Origin: Paraburkholderia heleia NBRC 101817
Lineage (GTDB): Bacteria > Pseudomonadota > Gammaproteobacteria > Burkholderiales > Burkholderiaceae
Assembly: GCF_000739775.1 (NCBI RefSeq)
Contig: NZ_BBJH01000004.1
Coordinates: 62,001-126,000 of the forward strand
DNA: 64,000 nucleotides
Reading direction: 5' to 3'
The position numbers and the translations under genes were made by a program. Shown here piece after piece: positions 13,209 to 22,214 of this stretch. The notes beneath the pieces are model-generated. The model worked only from the letters and a program-made list of their open reading frames with translations, ran no database searches and had not been told where the DNA came from. Position 1 is the first letter of the stretch, and every line of letters starts with the position of its first letter.

Positions 13209-13445
13209 GCTTTTCTGCCCGTGTTCCGGCGTGTATGCCGGAATCGCCGGCGATGTAAGATCATTCTTGACGGCCGCGTGTGCTCGAACAAGCGGAGACA
13301 TCTGAAAACTCCGCGTCCGGCGTCACCGGAATGACACGAGTTGATGCGGGTTGCCGCGCTATCGGCGCCGCAGCGCCGGTACAATCGCTCCTTTCAATTC
13401 GCGGCGCAGGTTCTCTCCCGCCGCCGCGCCCACTTCGGTCCATCG

Positions 13446-14231
13446 ATGCCTATCACCTACAAGTCTGCCGACGATCTCGCCCGCCTGCGCATATCGGGCC
13501 GGCTCGCCGCCGACGTGCTCGCGATGATCGGCGAGCACGTGAAGCCGGGCGTCTCCACCGACGACCTCGACGCGATCTGCAACGACTACATCGTCAACAC
13601 GCTCAAGGCCGTGCCGGCCAATGTCGGCTACCTCGGCTTTCCGAAGACGATCTGCACGTCGGTCAATTCCGTGGTTTGCCACGGCATTCCGGATCGCGGC
13701 GAGGTGCTCAAGGACGGCGACATCATCAACATCGACGTGGCTGTGATCAAGGACGGCTATTTCGGGGACACGAGCCGCATGTACTGCGTCGGTACGCCGA
13801 GCACCGTGGGCCGCCAGCTGATCGACACGACCTACGAGGCGATGCTCGCGGGCATCCGCCAGGTGAAGCCGGGCGCGACGCTCGGCGACGTCGGCAACGC
13901 CATCCAGAGGCGCGCGCAGGCGGACGGTTTCTCGATCGTGCGCGAGTACTGCGGCCACGGCATCGGCAAGGTCTACCACGAGGAACCGCAGGTGCTGCAC
14001 TACGGCCAGCCGGGGCAGGGCGTGCGCCTGAAGCCGGGCATGGTCTTCACGATCGAGCCGATGGTCAACGCGGGCCGCGCCGGCACCACCGTGCAGCGCG
14101 ACGGCTGGACGGTCGTCACCCGGGACCGCTCGCTCTCGGCGCAGTGGGAACACATGGTCGCGGTCACCGACGACGGCTACGAACTCCTCACGCCCTGGCC
14201 GGACGGCACAGGCGCCTACGAGGCCCCATGA
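13446..14231 (+). CDS. map: Methionine aminopeptidase, type I
   Basis: 261 residues; removes the initiator methionine from nascent proteins using two divalent metals. The metal ligands are visible as the aspartates in NIDVAVIKDGYFGDTS, the histidine in YCGHGIGK, the glutamate in FTIEPM and the terminal glutamate in QWEHMVAVT. Length matches the E. coli enzyme. The ATG at 13446 starts right at the family's N-terminal helix; an ORF extension upstream overlaps what should be promoter sequence. Confidence 0.97.
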   Translation: MPITYKSADDLARLRISGRLAADVLAMIGEHVKPGVSTDDLDAICNDYIVNTLKAVPANVGYLGFPKTICTSVNSVVCHGIPDRGEVLKDGDIINIDVAVIKDGYFGDTSRMYCVGTPSTVGRQLIDTTYEAMLAGIRQVKPGATLGDVGNAIQRRAQADGFSIVREYCGHGIGKVYHEEPQVLHYGQPGQGVRLKPGMVFTIEPMVNAGRAGTTVQRDGWTVVTRDRSLSAQWEHMVAVTDDGYELLTPWPDGTGAYEAP

Positions 14232-14373
14232 GCGTGCCTGTGCGGCCTCTGGGGCCGTCTGTCAAGGCGCGCGCGCAAGGCGTCGCATGCCGGCAATTGT
14301 CAAATAAGGATTTGACTCTCAAGCCAGTTCGGTTAAAGCTACGCGTTAGCGCTTTATTGGGGTTTACGACTGC

Positions 14374-14922
14374 ATGAGTCCGTCACTGACCGTTCGCCGT
14401 ATCGCCGCCGATCAGGGTGCCGTGCTCCGCGAGCTTCGAACCGCTTCGCTGCGCGACGCGCCTTATGCATTCGGCGACACGCTCGAAGACGCGCTATCTG
14501 CCGATGCCGCCGTTTTCGACGCCGCGGCGTCGCGGCACGCGGTGTCGCACACGGGCACGTCGTTCATTCTCTACACCGAGGGCCATCCGGCCGGTCTGAT
14601 CGGCGCGAGCTTCGAAAGCGCGCCGGCGCGACGCGCGTTCGTCTCGGCGCTGTGGGTCGCGCCTGCGGTGCGTCATCTGAGCGGCGGCGAATTGCTGCTG
14701 AACAGCGCCATCGACTGGCTCGTGAGCGAAGGCGCCACGCAGGTCTACGCCTGGATCACCGACACGAACACCACGGCCATGCGCTTCTACGAGCGCCTCG
14801 GCTTCGTGGCCACCGGCGACCATGCACGCAGCCAGCAGCAGCCCGAGCAGTGGGAAACGCTGCTCATGCGGCCGCTCGGCGAGCACACGAAGTCCGCTTC
14901 CTCGCCCGCTTCTTCGTCATAA
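14374..14922 (+). CDS. GNAT-family N-acetyltransferase
   Basis: 182 residues. The acetyl-CoA binding segment is APAVRHLSGGELLLNSAIDW (a weakened R-x-x-G-x-G loop), followed by the beta-bulge and the AMRFYERLGFVATG segment characteristic of the fold. The N-terminal half (VRRIAADQGAVLRELRTASLRDAP) is the usual substrate-facing helix region. Acceptor substrate unknown. 142 bp after map, on the same strand. Confidence 0.85.
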   Translation: MSPSLTVRRIAADQGAVLRELRTASLRDAPYAFGDTLEDALSADAAVFDAAASRHAVSHTGTSFILYTEGHPAGLIGASFESAPARRAFVSALWVAPAVRHLSGGELLLNSAIDWLVSEGATQVYAWITDTNTTAMRFYERLGFVATGDHARSQQQPEQWETLLMRPLGEHTKSASSPASSS

Positions 14923-15092
14923 CGCCCGGCGTTCGCGCGGCCGCGCTCGCGCTTCGCGCGCTTTTCTTGCGCGATTTTTGCTGATGCGCGGGTTGTCCGT
15001 ATCCGGCAGCGAATTTGGCTGAACACCCCATTAAAAATAATGGCCGTGTGCGTCCGCGCCTGTAAAATACGCAAAATTTTTAGCCGAACGCC

Positions 15093-15977
15093 ATGTCGCC
15101 CAGGAAATCGCCATATTTTGAACTGAAGAGCGGTTCAGTCGATACGCTACTGTTCGTGGTCAAGACGACCGAGCTCGATGCCATGCGCGCAGAGCTCACG
15201 CGGCGCTTCGAGGCGACGCCCGAATTCTTCGCAAACGACACCGTCGCGATAGACGTGCGGCGTCTCGCCGACGGCGAACAGGTCGCGCTCGGCGACATCG
15301 CACGCCTGCTCGAAAGCGTGCGCATGCGTCCGGTCGGCGTGGTTGCACAACCCGGGCAACACGGCTGGGCCGCGGCGGCAGGTCTGCCGTTCCTCGAGGC
15401 ACGCGACCGCCGCGGCGCAGGCGCGAAGCCGGCCGTCGAAGATGGCGCAGGCGACGGCGAGCTGTCGAATGCTTCGGCCGGCGCTATCGCCGCGCCGCAC
15501 GTCGCCGCCGCCGCGCAACCCGAACTCTTTGCCACCGAAACGGACCCGGCCGCCGCCGCGAGCGCAGCGGCAACGGTGAGCGCAGCGGCAACGGTGAGCG
15601 CGGCGGCGACGCTCGACGCCGGCGCATCGGGCGCGCGCGCGGAACCCACGCTCGTGATCGACCGGCCGTTGCGCTCGGGCCAGCGCATCTACGCGAAGGG
15701 CGACGTGGTCGTGCTCGGCCTCGTTTCCAACGGCGCGGAAGTGATCGCCGAGGGCAACATCCACATTTACGCGCCGTTGCGCGGCCGCGCGCTCGCGGGC
15801 GTGCACGGCAACCACGACGCACGCATTTTCTGCACGAGCCTCGAGGCGGAACTGATTTCGATTGCGGGCATCTACCGTACCACTGAAGTTCCACTCGCCG
15901 ACGACGTGCGGGGCAAGCCGGCCCAGATCCGGCTCGAGGAAGAAAAGCTGTTGATCGAACCGTTGAGGCTCACCTGA
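15093..15977 (+). CDS. minC: Septum site-determining protein MinC
   Basis: 294 residues, longer than the roughly 230 of E. coli MinC. It inhibits FtsZ polymerisation away from midcell and is recruited by MinD. The N-terminal domain (residues 1-110, start [14 protein letters not shown]) and the C-terminal beta-helix domain (from about residue 190, [26 protein letters not shown]) are both complete. The extra length is an Ala-rich linker, which contains a tandem repeat of VSAAAT encoded by an 18-bp repeat. First gene of minCDE, with minD 98 bp downstream. Confidence 0.95.
   Translation: MSPRKSPYFELKSGSVDTLLFVVKTTELDAMRAELTRRFEATPEFFANDTVAIDVRRLADGEQVALGDIARLLESVRMRPVGVVAQPGQHGWAAAAGLPFLEARDRRGAGAKPAVEDGAGDGELSNASAGAIAAPHVAAAAQPELFATETDPAAAASAAATVSAAATVSAAATLDAGASGARAEPTLVIDRPLRSGQRIYAKGDVVVLGLVSNGAEVIAEGNIHIYAPLRGRALAGVHGNHDARIFCTSLEAELISIAGIYRTTEVPLADDVRGKPAQIRLEEEKLLIEPLRLT
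15561..15614 (+). repeat. 18-bp tandem repeat inside minC
   Basis: Two exact copies of AGCGCAGCGGCAACGGTG (15561-15578 and 15579-15596) and a third degenerate copy (15597-15614). In frame, it encodes a repeated six-residue Ser-Ala-Ala-Ala-Thr-Val unit in the linker between the two MinC domains. Confidence 0.9.
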
Positions 15978-16075
15978 GTCGCAGCTCGAGCGTCGTGCGC
16001 AGGCGGGCAGGGGCATGAGCGGCACGAGACCAGGACGAGACCAAATTGGGAAACTGACGAACGCAAGGTAAGGGA

Positions 16076-16891
16076 ATGGCAAAAATCATTGTGGTGACTT
16101 CGGGCAAAGGTGGTGTCGGCAAGACGACCACGAGCGCGAGTTTCGCATCGGGCCTCGCGTTGCGCGGCCACAAGACCGCGGTCATCGACTTCGACGTGGG
16201 CCTGCGCAATCTCGACCTCATCATGGGTTGCGAGCGCCGCGTCGTGTACGACCTGATCAACGTGATCCAGGGTGAGGCGAACCTCAATCAGGCGCTCATC
16301 AAGGACAAGAAGTGCGAAAACCTCTTCATTCTCCCGGCCTCGCAAACGCGCGATAAAGACGCGCTCACGAAGGAAGGTGTGGAGAAGGTGATCGAGGACC
16401 TGCGCAAGATGGACTTCGAGTACATCGTGTGCGATTCGCCCGCGGGCATCGAGTCGGGCGCGCTGCTCGCCATGCACTTCGCCGACGAAGCGCTCATCGT
16501 GACGAACCCGGAAGTGTCTTCCGTGCGCGACTCGGACCGTATCCTCGGCATGCTGTCGTCGAAGACGAAGCGCGCGATCGAAGGCAAGGACCCGATCAAG
16601 GAGCACCTGCTCATCACCCGCTACAACCCGAAGCGCGTGAGCGAAGGCGAGATGCTCTCGCTGAACGACATTCAGGAGATCCTGCGCATCGAACTGATCG
16701 GCGTGATTCCCGAATCGGAAGCGGTGCTGCACGCATCGAACCAGGGTCTGCCGGCAGTGCATCTGGACGGCACCGACGTCGCCGAGTCGTATAAGGACGT
16801 CGTGTCGCGCTTTCTCGGCGAGGACAAGTCGCTTCGCTTCACCGATTACCAGAAGCCGGGCCTCTTGCAGCGCCTCTTCGGTAGCAAGTAA
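16076..16891 (+). CDS. minD: Septum site-determining ATPase MinD
   Basis: 271 residues. Membrane-cycling ParA-type ATPase that carries MinC to the poles and is released by MinE. The deviant Walker [10 protein letters not shown] is at residues 10-18 with its signature lysine, FDVGLRNLD follows as switch I, and CDSPAGIE as Walker B. The C-terminal [10 protein letters not shown] is the amphipathic membrane-targeting helix. A GTAAGGGA sits just before the ATG at 16076. minE starts 14 bp downstream. Confidence 0.98.
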   Translation: MAKIIVVTSGKGGVGKTTTSASFASGLALRGHKTAVIDFDVGLRNLDLIMGCERRVVYDLINVIQGEANLNQALIKDKKCENLFILPASQTRDKDALTKEGVEKVIEDLRKMDFEYIVCDSPAGIESGALLAMHFADEALIVTNPEVSSVRDSDRILGMLSSKTKRAIEGKDPIKEHLLITRYNPKRVSEGEMLSLNDIQEILRIELIGVIPESEAVLHASNQGLPAVHLDGTDVAESYKDVVSRFLGEDKSLRFTDYQKPGLLQRLFGSK

Positions 16892-16905
16892 GGGAGGCGA
16901 ACGTC

Positions 16906-17160
16906 ATGTCGTTTCTTTCGTTTTTTCTCGGCGAGAAGAAGAAGTCCGCCTCGGTAGCGAAGGAACGCCTGCAGCTCATCATTGCTCACGAGCGCGCAGG
17001 CGGCCATCCGCCCGCCGACTATCTGCCGGCCTTGCAACGCGAACTGGTCGCGGTGATCTCGAAGTACGTGAAGATCTCCGATGACGACATTCGCGTGAGC
17101 CTCGAACGTCAGGACGATCTCGAAGTGCTCGAGGTCAAGATCGAGATTCCCCAGGCTTGA
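16906..17160 (+). CDS. minE: Cell division topological specificity factor MinE
   Basis: 84 residues, the normal size. Stimulates MinD ATPase and drives the oscillation of the Min system. The N-terminal amphipathic membrane segment ([13 protein letters not shown]) and the anti-MinCD helix (about residues 18-30, [13 protein letters not shown]) are followed by the dimerising beta domain ending in [10 protein letters not shown]. Preceded by an excellent GGGAGG ribosome binding site; last gene of the minCDE operon. Confidence 0.98.
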   Translation: MSFLSFFLGEKKKSASVAKERLQLIIAHERAGGHPPADYLPALQRELVAVISKYVKISDDDIRVSLERQDDLEVLEVKIEIPQA

Positions 17161-17391
17161 GTTTCAACGCGCGCAGCCGCTGCGCTGCGCGCGTCGCCCG
17201 TCGTATTGCTTCGCTTTCCTCCGCGCGTCTTCCTTTCCCGCGCGCCGCGCTTTGGCCCGGCCGTCTGCCTTACCGAAATATTCGGTTTCACTTCACCCTG
17301 TGCCGTTACACCGCCGCTGTCAGCGCATCGCCTTGCTCGCGCATTGATCGGGTAACGCCAATCCTGGCGTCCACAATCAAGGGTGATCAAC

Positions 17392-17709
17392 ATGAACAAC
17401 GCCATTCGCCTCTTCATCGCCAAGGCTGCGATCGTTGCCGCCGGCACCTGCGCTGTCGCGGCGCCGGCGCTTGCCGAAATCGTCGTGGTCGAGCCGAGCG
17501 CGCCGCCGCCTGCCGAACGCGTGGAAGTCGTGCCGGCGCCGCGTGCGGGCTACGTATGGGACAAGGGCCACTGGCGTTGGGACCACGGCCAGTACGTGTG
17601 GGTGCGGGGCCATTGGCAGGCCGAGCGTGTCGGCTATCACTGGGTGCCGGGCCACTGGATTGCCCACGGCCCGAACTGGCGCTGGGTTCAAGGCCATTGG
17701 GCTGCCTGA
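17392..17709 (+). CDS. YXWGXW repeat-containing exported protein
   Basis: 105 residues with a signal peptide cleaved after ALA (about residue 28). The mature part carries four Trp/His-rich units of the form YVWDKGHWRW, YVWVRGHWQ, YHWVPGHW and WRWVQGHW, the pattern of the YXWGXW family (PF12779 in my memory). Such proteins are periplasmic or outer-membrane associated; no biochemical role is known. The ATG at 17392 is favoured over the GTG at 17383 because AAGGG lies at the right distance. It is followed after 27 bp by a tiny lipoprotein gene on the same strand. Confidence 0.85.
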   Translation: MNNAIRLFIAKAAIVAAGTCAVAAPALAEIVVVEPSAPPPAERVEVVPAPRAGYVWDKGHWRWDHGQYVWVRGHWQAERVGYHWVPGHWIAHGPNWRWVQGHWAA

Positions 17710-17736
17710 TCTGTCAAGCCTGAGGAGAGCCCTGGC

Positions 17737-17847
17737 ATGAGTAAAAAACTGCTCGCGGCAGCCGTGCTTGCGCTTACGCTGGCGGGTTGCATCGTCGTGC
17801 CGGCGCGGCCCGTGTACGTGAGACCCGCACCGGTTGTCGTCTACTAG
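17737..17847 (+). CDS. Very small lipoprotein (36 residues)
   Basis: MSKKLLAAAVLALTLAGC... : charged start, hydrophobic stretch and the lipobox LAGC with the lipidated Cys at 18, leaving a mature peptide of only 19 residues, rich in Val, Pro and Arg and ending in VVVY. A GAGGAGAG ribosome binding site lies nine bases before the ATG. It follows the YXWGXW gene closely and precedes a terminator-like hairpin. A second lipoprotein with the same GC(I/V)VVPA start is encoded at 19369. Real expression is likely from the signals; function unknown. Confidence 0.72.
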   Translation: MSKKLLAAAVLALTLAGCIVVPARPVYVRPAPVVVY

Positions 17848-17888
17848 TCGTTGACCGCTTTTATTGTCCCTCGACGGATCGTCCCGAT

Positions 17889-17928
17889 CGGGCCCGACGC
17901 GTATTGGCGTGTCGGGCCCGGCGCCTTT
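17889..17928 (+). terminator. Candidate terminator after the small lipoprotein
   Basis: Perfect 10-bp arms CGGGCCCGAC/GTCGGGCCCG with a 12-base spacer, followed by GCGCCTTTT. Strong stem, short T-run. Confidence 0.6.
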
Positions 17929-18089
17929 TGCAGCATACATTGTCGATGCAGCACGAGGACCCTGTAACAAAGGGACAGATTTCGCTCATCGTGGCTCGCC
18001 CGTTCGCCGGCCGATGCAAGGGTTCGTCCGCTAAAATCTCAGCAAATCCCTTGAAGACTGGAATATCGGGCCCGGTGGTCCGCAGCACA

Positions 18090-19097
18090 ATGAAACGAGT
18101 TTTGATTGTCAAAGTGACTTCGCTCGGCGACATCGTCGAGGCGCTCCCGGTCGTGGCCGACGTGCAGCGCGCCTTCCCCGGCGTCAAGGTCGATTGGGCC
18201 GCGGACGAGGCCTTTGCCGATATCGTGCGCTGGAACGCCGGCGTCGACCGCGTGCTCTGCGCGCCGCTGCGCCGTTTCAAGAAGGCGCGCCGCTGGAGCG
18301 ACTTCAAGGCGATCTGGGCGTCGATTTCGGAACTGCGCGCGTACCGCTACGACGCTATCGTCGACATTCACGGTGTGTACAAGAGCGCGATCATCGCGTT
18401 TCTCGCGCGCGGGCGGCGCCGCTTCGGCTATCTCTCGCAGGACCTCGGCGAGCGCGGCGCGGCCTTCGCATACAACGGCCGTTTCGGGCCGCGTCCGAAG
18501 TGCAATGCGTGGCACGGCTTGCGCATCAGCGCCGGCGAGGCGCTCGGCTATACGGTCGACACGCCGCCCGAGTTCCAGATGCGCGTACCGCGCGACGGCA
18601 CCGCGCTGCCTGCGCCTGGCGCGCCCACGGCGCTGTTCTTTCACGCGACTTCGAAAGACGAGAAGAAGTGGCCGGTCGCGCATTGGGGCGAACTGGGCAA
18701 TGCGTTGATCGCGCGAGGCCTGCGCGTCGAACTGCCTTGGGGTTCCGACAACGAGCACGCTACGGCGCGCGCGATCGCGGCGCTCGTTCCGGGCGCGACA
18801 GTGCTGCCTCGGCTCACGGTTTCCCAGGTCGCACAGCGCATCGAGGATTGTGCACTCGTGGTCGGCACCGACACGGGCTTCGTGCATCTCTCGCACGCGC
18901 TCGTCAAGCCGACCGTGATGGTCTTCGTTTCGACCGACGCCGAGCACAGCGGCGTGCATGCGCCCAATCGCTCGATCTCGATTGGCGACGGTCATCACGT
19001 GCCGCCCGCGCAGGTGGCGATCGATGCCGTCGATCGCATCTACCCGGCGCGCGGGGGCGGCGCGTCTTCGCAGTCATCGCGCATTCACGCCGCTTGA
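18090..19097 (+). CDS. waaC: Lipopolysaccharide heptosyltransferase I
   Basis: 335 residues, GT9 family. Adds the first L-glycero-D-manno-heptose to the Kdo of the lipopolysaccharide inner core at the cytoplasmic face of the inner membrane. N-terminal RVLIVKVTSLGDIVEALPV is the GT9 signature; VDWAADEAFADIVRWN is typical of WaaC, and the nucleotide-sugar side shows FHATSKDEKKWP and GTDTGFVHLSHAL. ATG at 18090 starts at the conserved block; the ORF extends upstream through a region containing the preceding terminator, so longer starts are rejected. Confidence 0.92.
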   Translation: MKRVLIVKVTSLGDIVEALPVVADVQRAFPGVKVDWAADEAFADIVRWNAGVDRVLCAPLRRFKKARRWSDFKAIWASISELRAYRYDAIVDIHGVYKSAIIAFLARGRRRFGYLSQDLGERGAAFAYNGRFGPRPKCNAWHGLRISAGEALGYTVDTPPEFQMRVPRDGTALPAPGAPTALFFHATSKDEKKWPVAHWGELGNALIARGLRVELPWGSDNEHATARAIAALVPGATVLPRLTVSQVAQRIEDCALVVGTDTGFVHLSHALVKPTVMVFVSTDAEHSGVHAPNRSISIGDGHHVPPAQVAIDAVDRIYPARGGGASSQSSRIHAA

Positions 19098-19368
19098 GGT
19101 TTCGCGCGCCGGCACGCGCTTTGCGGCGTGCTTTCCCGCGGTTTCCCGCGGTTTCCCATTACGAGCTTGTTAAAAGTGTCGCGCTTGTATTGCCGGCGCG
19201 CGTCTGACAGCGCACGCAAAAGGCTTTGAGCGCCGCCGCTGTTACATGGGCCACACCGCTGCTTACAAATTGCAACGCCTCACGCCTTCGCCGTCGTGTT
19301 CAATCGTAACCGTCCAGCCCGACATCGCATGGCCGGACACAGACACTGACTTGAAGGGAGAGACCACT

Positions 19369-19494
19369 GTGAAACGATTGACGCTTACCCTCATCGCCGG
19401 CGCATTGCTCGCGGCTTCGCTGGGCGGCTGCGTCGTGGTGCCGGCCGGCGGCTACTACGGCGGCGGCTACCATCACGGCTATTACTATCGCTGA
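19369..19494 (+). CDS. Small Gly/Tyr-rich lipoprotein (41 residues)
   Basis: GTG start at 19369 preceded by GAAGGGAGAG. VKRLTLTLIAGALLAAS followed by lipobox LGGC, then VVVPAGGYYGGG and a His/Tyr-rich end. The mature peptide is about 22 residues. An upstream in-frame start at 19246 would bury the signal sequence, so it is rejected. It resembles the tiny lipoprotein at 17737 around the lipidation site, and both may be paralogous envelope peptides. Function unknown. Confidence 0.68.
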   Translation: MKRLTLTLIAGALLAASLGGCVVVPAGGYYGGGYHHGYYYR

Positions 19495-19533
19495 TCGCCG
19501 CCGGACGGTGCAGCACCCGCGGCATGACGGCCT

Positions 19534-19713
19534 TCAGGCGAGCAGTATTTCGAGCGCGATAACCGCGGCAATTGCCGCGGCATTCGCCGCCAGCGCTTCG
19601 AGCAGTACGGCACGCCAGGTCGAGGTGCGCAGTCGAAACGCCAGCAGGAGCGAGATGCCCAGGGCGAGGGCGATGATCAGAACAATGTCGGCGTTGCTCA
19701 GATGCAGGTTCAT
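19534..19713 (-). CDS. Small membrane protein (59 residues)
   Basis: Two hydrophobic segments, ADIVLIIALALGISLLLAF and an Ala-rich second one ending in IALEILLA, separated by a short Arg/Thr loop (RLRTSTWR). The ATG at 19713 is preceded by GGGGGAG, a clear ribosome binding site; the longer upstream ATG at 19785 lacks one. No family recognised. Convergent with the lipoprotein gene at 19369. Confidence 0.6.
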   Translation of the reverse strand: MNLHLSNADIVLIIALALGISLLLAFRLRTSTWRAVLLEALAANAAAIAAVIALEILLA

Positions 19714-19816
19714 CGTCGGCTCCCCCGGGGAGATCGCTCCCGCTTGTTGATTCGAGCGCTTGTTGAATGGAGTATAGGCACGCATCGCGCGTACCCAAAG
19801 CGATCAAAAAAGGCGT

Positions 19817-19853
19817 AAAAAAGCGCAGGCCGCCCGACGGCCCGCGCTTTTTT
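19817..19853 (-). terminator. Terminator of the MHS transporter gene
   Basis: Six A, GCGC stem with GGC/GCC extension, then GCGC and six T on the plus strand; the mirror-image serves the minus-strand gene ending at 19871. Confidence 0.82.
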
Positions 19854-19870
19854 GCTGATAAGGCGATGTG

Positions 19871-21187
19871 TTACGAGAGCGAAGTATGGCGCGTTTCGCG
19901 CATGCACAGGATACCGAACAGGCTCACACAGGCGGCAATCGACACATACGCGCCGACCCACGAGAGACCGCCGCGCGCGGCCAGCACCTGGGCGATATAC
20001 GGCGCGACCGATGCGCCGAGAATGCCGCCCAGGTTGTACGCCACGCCCGCGCCGGTATAGCGCACGCTGGTCGGGAACAGCTCGGGCAACAGCGCGCCCA
20101 TCGGCGCGAACGTGGCGCCCATCAGGAACAGCTGGATCACGAGGAAGAGCAGCACGAGCGGCGTCGCACCGCTGCCGAGCAGCGGCTCCATCGTGAAACC
20201 CGAGAGAATCGCCAGAATGCAGCCGACGATCAGCACGGGCTTGCGGCCGAAGCGGTCGGAAAGCCAGGCCGAGATCGGCGTGGCGATACCCATGAACACC
20301 ACCGCGATGCACAGCATGCCAAGGAAGGTCGGGCGCGCAATGTGCAGCGCCGTCACGCCGTGCGAGAGCGAGAACACCGTGGCGTTGTAGAAGAGCGTGT
20401 AGCACACGACCATGGCGAGTGCGCCGAGCAGTGTCGGCCACCAGTACTTCGAGAGCAGCGTCGCGACCGGCACCTTGACGCGTTCCTCGCGCTCGACGGC
20501 GGCCTTGAAGGCGGGCGTTTCGGCGATCTTCAGGCGCACATACAGACCGAGCGCGACGAGCACCGCCGAGACGATGAACGGCACGCGCCAGCCCCAGTCG
20601 CGGAACTGCTGGTCGGAGAGCGTCGAGGCGAGGCCGAAGAAAAGGCCGTTCGAGGCAAGGAAGCCCACCGAAGGCCCGAGCTGCGGGAACATGCCGAACC
20701 AGCCGCGCTTGCCTTGCGGCGCGTATTCCGTCGCGAGGAGCGCGGCGCCGCCCCATTCGCCGCCGAGTCCGATGCCCTGACCGAAGCGCAGGATGCACAG
20801 CAGGATCGGCGCGAGGCTGCCAATCGCGTCATAGCCGGGCAGGAAGCCGATCAGCGTGGTGGAGAGGCCCATGACAAGCAGCGACGCCACCAGCGTCGAT
20901 TTACGGCCGATACGGTCGCCGAAGTGGCCGAAGATGAACGAGCCGATCGGCCGCGCGACGAACGCGATGCCGAAGGTGACGAACGCCGAGAGCGCCTGCG
21001 CCGTGGCCGAACCGTGCGGGAAGAACACGGGGCCGATCACGAGCGCCGCGGCCGTTGCATACACATAGAAGTCGTAGAACTCGATTGCGGTACCGATAAA
21101 GCTCGCAAAGATCACGCGCGCGGTGCTTTGCTGCTTCGCTGCGTCTGCCTGATCGGCGCGCGCGGGCGAAATGGGTGAGGTGGACAT
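19871..21187 (-). CDS. MFS transporter, metabolite:H+ symporter (MHS) type
   Basis: 438 residues with about 12 membrane segments. The MHS signature is seen in ASFIGTAIEFYDFYVYATAA near residue 30, the loop 2-3 motif GHFGDRIGRK near 90, and LGGEWGGAALLATEYAP near 140. The family imports organic acids, betaines or shikimate-like compounds with protons; the substrate cannot be assigned. ATG at 21187 is chosen because the upstream 92 residues are Arg/Pro-rich and unrelated. Its own terminator lies 18 bp downstream. Confidence 0.87.
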   Translation of the reverse strand: MSTSPISPARADQADAAKQQSTARVIFASFIGTAIEFYDFYVYATAAALVIGPVFFPHGSATAQALSAFVTFGIAFVARPIGSFIFGHFGDRIGRKSTLVASLLVMGLSTTLIGFLPGYDAIGSLAPILLCILRFGQGIGLGGEWGGAALLATEYAPQGKRGWFGMFPQLGPSVGFLASNGLFFGLASTLSDQQFRDWGWRVPFIVSAVLVALGLYVRLKIAETPAFKAAVEREERVKVPVATLLSKYWWPTLLGALAMVVCYTLFYNATVFSLSHGVTALHIARPTFLGMLCIAVVFMGIATPISAWLSDRFGRKPVLIVGCILAILSGFTMEPLLGSGATPLVLLFLVIQLFLMGATFAPMGALLPELFPTSVRYTGAGVAYNLGGILGASVAPYIAQVLAARGGLSWVGAYVSIAACVSLFGILCMRETRHTSLS

Positions 21188-21575
21188 CCAGGGTCTCCAG
21201 TCGTTGTGACGCGCTTGCGCCTGGGTCTTGCGAGGCTTGCGCGGGCGTCTTTGTTCAGGCTCGAAGCGTGGCGGGGCGCATAGTCGGCGCTCGACGCCGC
21301 GGCAGCGTCCGTCAGGCGGCGGCGCGTCGCCAGTATGCATCGCCCGGCGCGAGCCGTGTGCGTTGATTCCTGACCGGCCGGAGCGCGCGCCGATAGGCGC
21401 AAAAGGGCGAAAGCGCGGTCGAAGCCTCACGCGGCGGCGCGGATGGCGCGTGGCGAGAGGCATGGCCGGCGGGCGCCGGCTGGGATAGCGAAAAATTATA
21501 ACGACCGTGCGCGCCGCGCAGCAAGGCGGGCGTAAGCAGGTTCGCGCGCGTCAGGCATCGGCGCGAAGCGCCTGG

Positions 21576-22097
21576 TCACTGGTAGTTCTGCGCTTGCGGT
21601 GAGGCGAGCGTGCGCAACTGGAACTTGCCGTTGTCGTTGAAGAGCCAGTCCTCGAACATATCGAGCTGGCCCGCGGAATTCAGCAGGCCGCCCGGCGGTG
21701 GCGGCAGCGGCGCGGCACGGCGCAATGTTGCGAGGGCGGTAGCTTCGGCTTCGTCGTCGCCGTTGGTCCGGTAAACCGATGACTTCACGATCTGGCCATT
21801 GCGATTGACCGTGAACGACACGACCACGAGCGAGCGCAGCATGGCCTGAGGCGCGCCGTGCAGAACGTACGACGGGTTGTGCTCGACGATGTGTTTCGCG
21901 ACCGTGCTGCGGTAGTCGTCGAGTGTGGCGCTGTTGATCGCCGCGGGGGGAATAACGAGGAGCGGCCGGGGCGGCGGCGTGATCGTGCAGGCGCCGAGGC
22001 ACCCGAGCATCGCGAGCAGCAAAACCAGACCGAGGCGCCGTGCGAGGGAGGCGCGAGGTGCGGATGAACCGCAAGACCACTGGACGCGGATGAGCAT
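21576..22097 (-). CDS. TonB C-terminal-like lipoprotein
   Basis: 173 residues. The N-terminus has Arg residues, a Leu-rich segment and the lipobox LGAC (Cys about 37), predicting a lipoprotein. Residues about 85-140 (VVVSFTVNRNGQIVKSSVYRTNGDDEAE with LATLRRAAPLPPPP) match the TonB C-terminal beta-alpha-beta fold. Unlike true TonB it has no long Pro-Glu/Pro-Lys linker and is anchored by lipid, so an energy-transducing role is uncertain. Start at 22097 (MLIRVQ) rather than 22157, because the extra 20 residues add nothing recognisable. Confidence 0.7.
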   Translation of the reverse strand: MLIRVQWSCGSSAPRASLARRLGLVLLLAMLGCLGACTITPPPRPLLVIPPAAINSATLDDYRSTVAKHIVEHNPSYVLHGAPQAMLRSLVVVSFTVNRNGQIVKSSVYRTNGDDEAEATALATLRRAAPLPPPPGGLLNSAGQLDMFEDWLFNDNGKFQLRTLASPQAQNYQ

Positions 22098-22165
22098 GTC
22101 GAACAAGCTCGGAAGCGGAACCTGAATCGAGCTTAGACGATACGCTGCGAGAAGCAATCAGAACT

Positions 22166-22186
22166 GTCCCGTGTCGTTCACGGGAC
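22166..22186. repeat. Perfect hairpin between two minus-strand genes
   Basis: GTCCCGTG, loop TCGTT, CACGGGAC: an 8-bp perfect stem, 28 bp downstream of the small gene ending at 22215. It may be a weak terminator for that gene or a regulatory site for the TonB-like gene; no T-run on the minus strand. Confidence 0.4.
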
Positions 22187-22214
22187 GTGCGAAACGGCGA
22201 GATGCTTAGCCGGC

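Noticed and set aside
19132..19157. Short direct repeat TTTCCCGCGG twice after waaC
   Set aside because: Two and a half copies of a 10-bp unit in GC-rich sequence; too weak to interpret.
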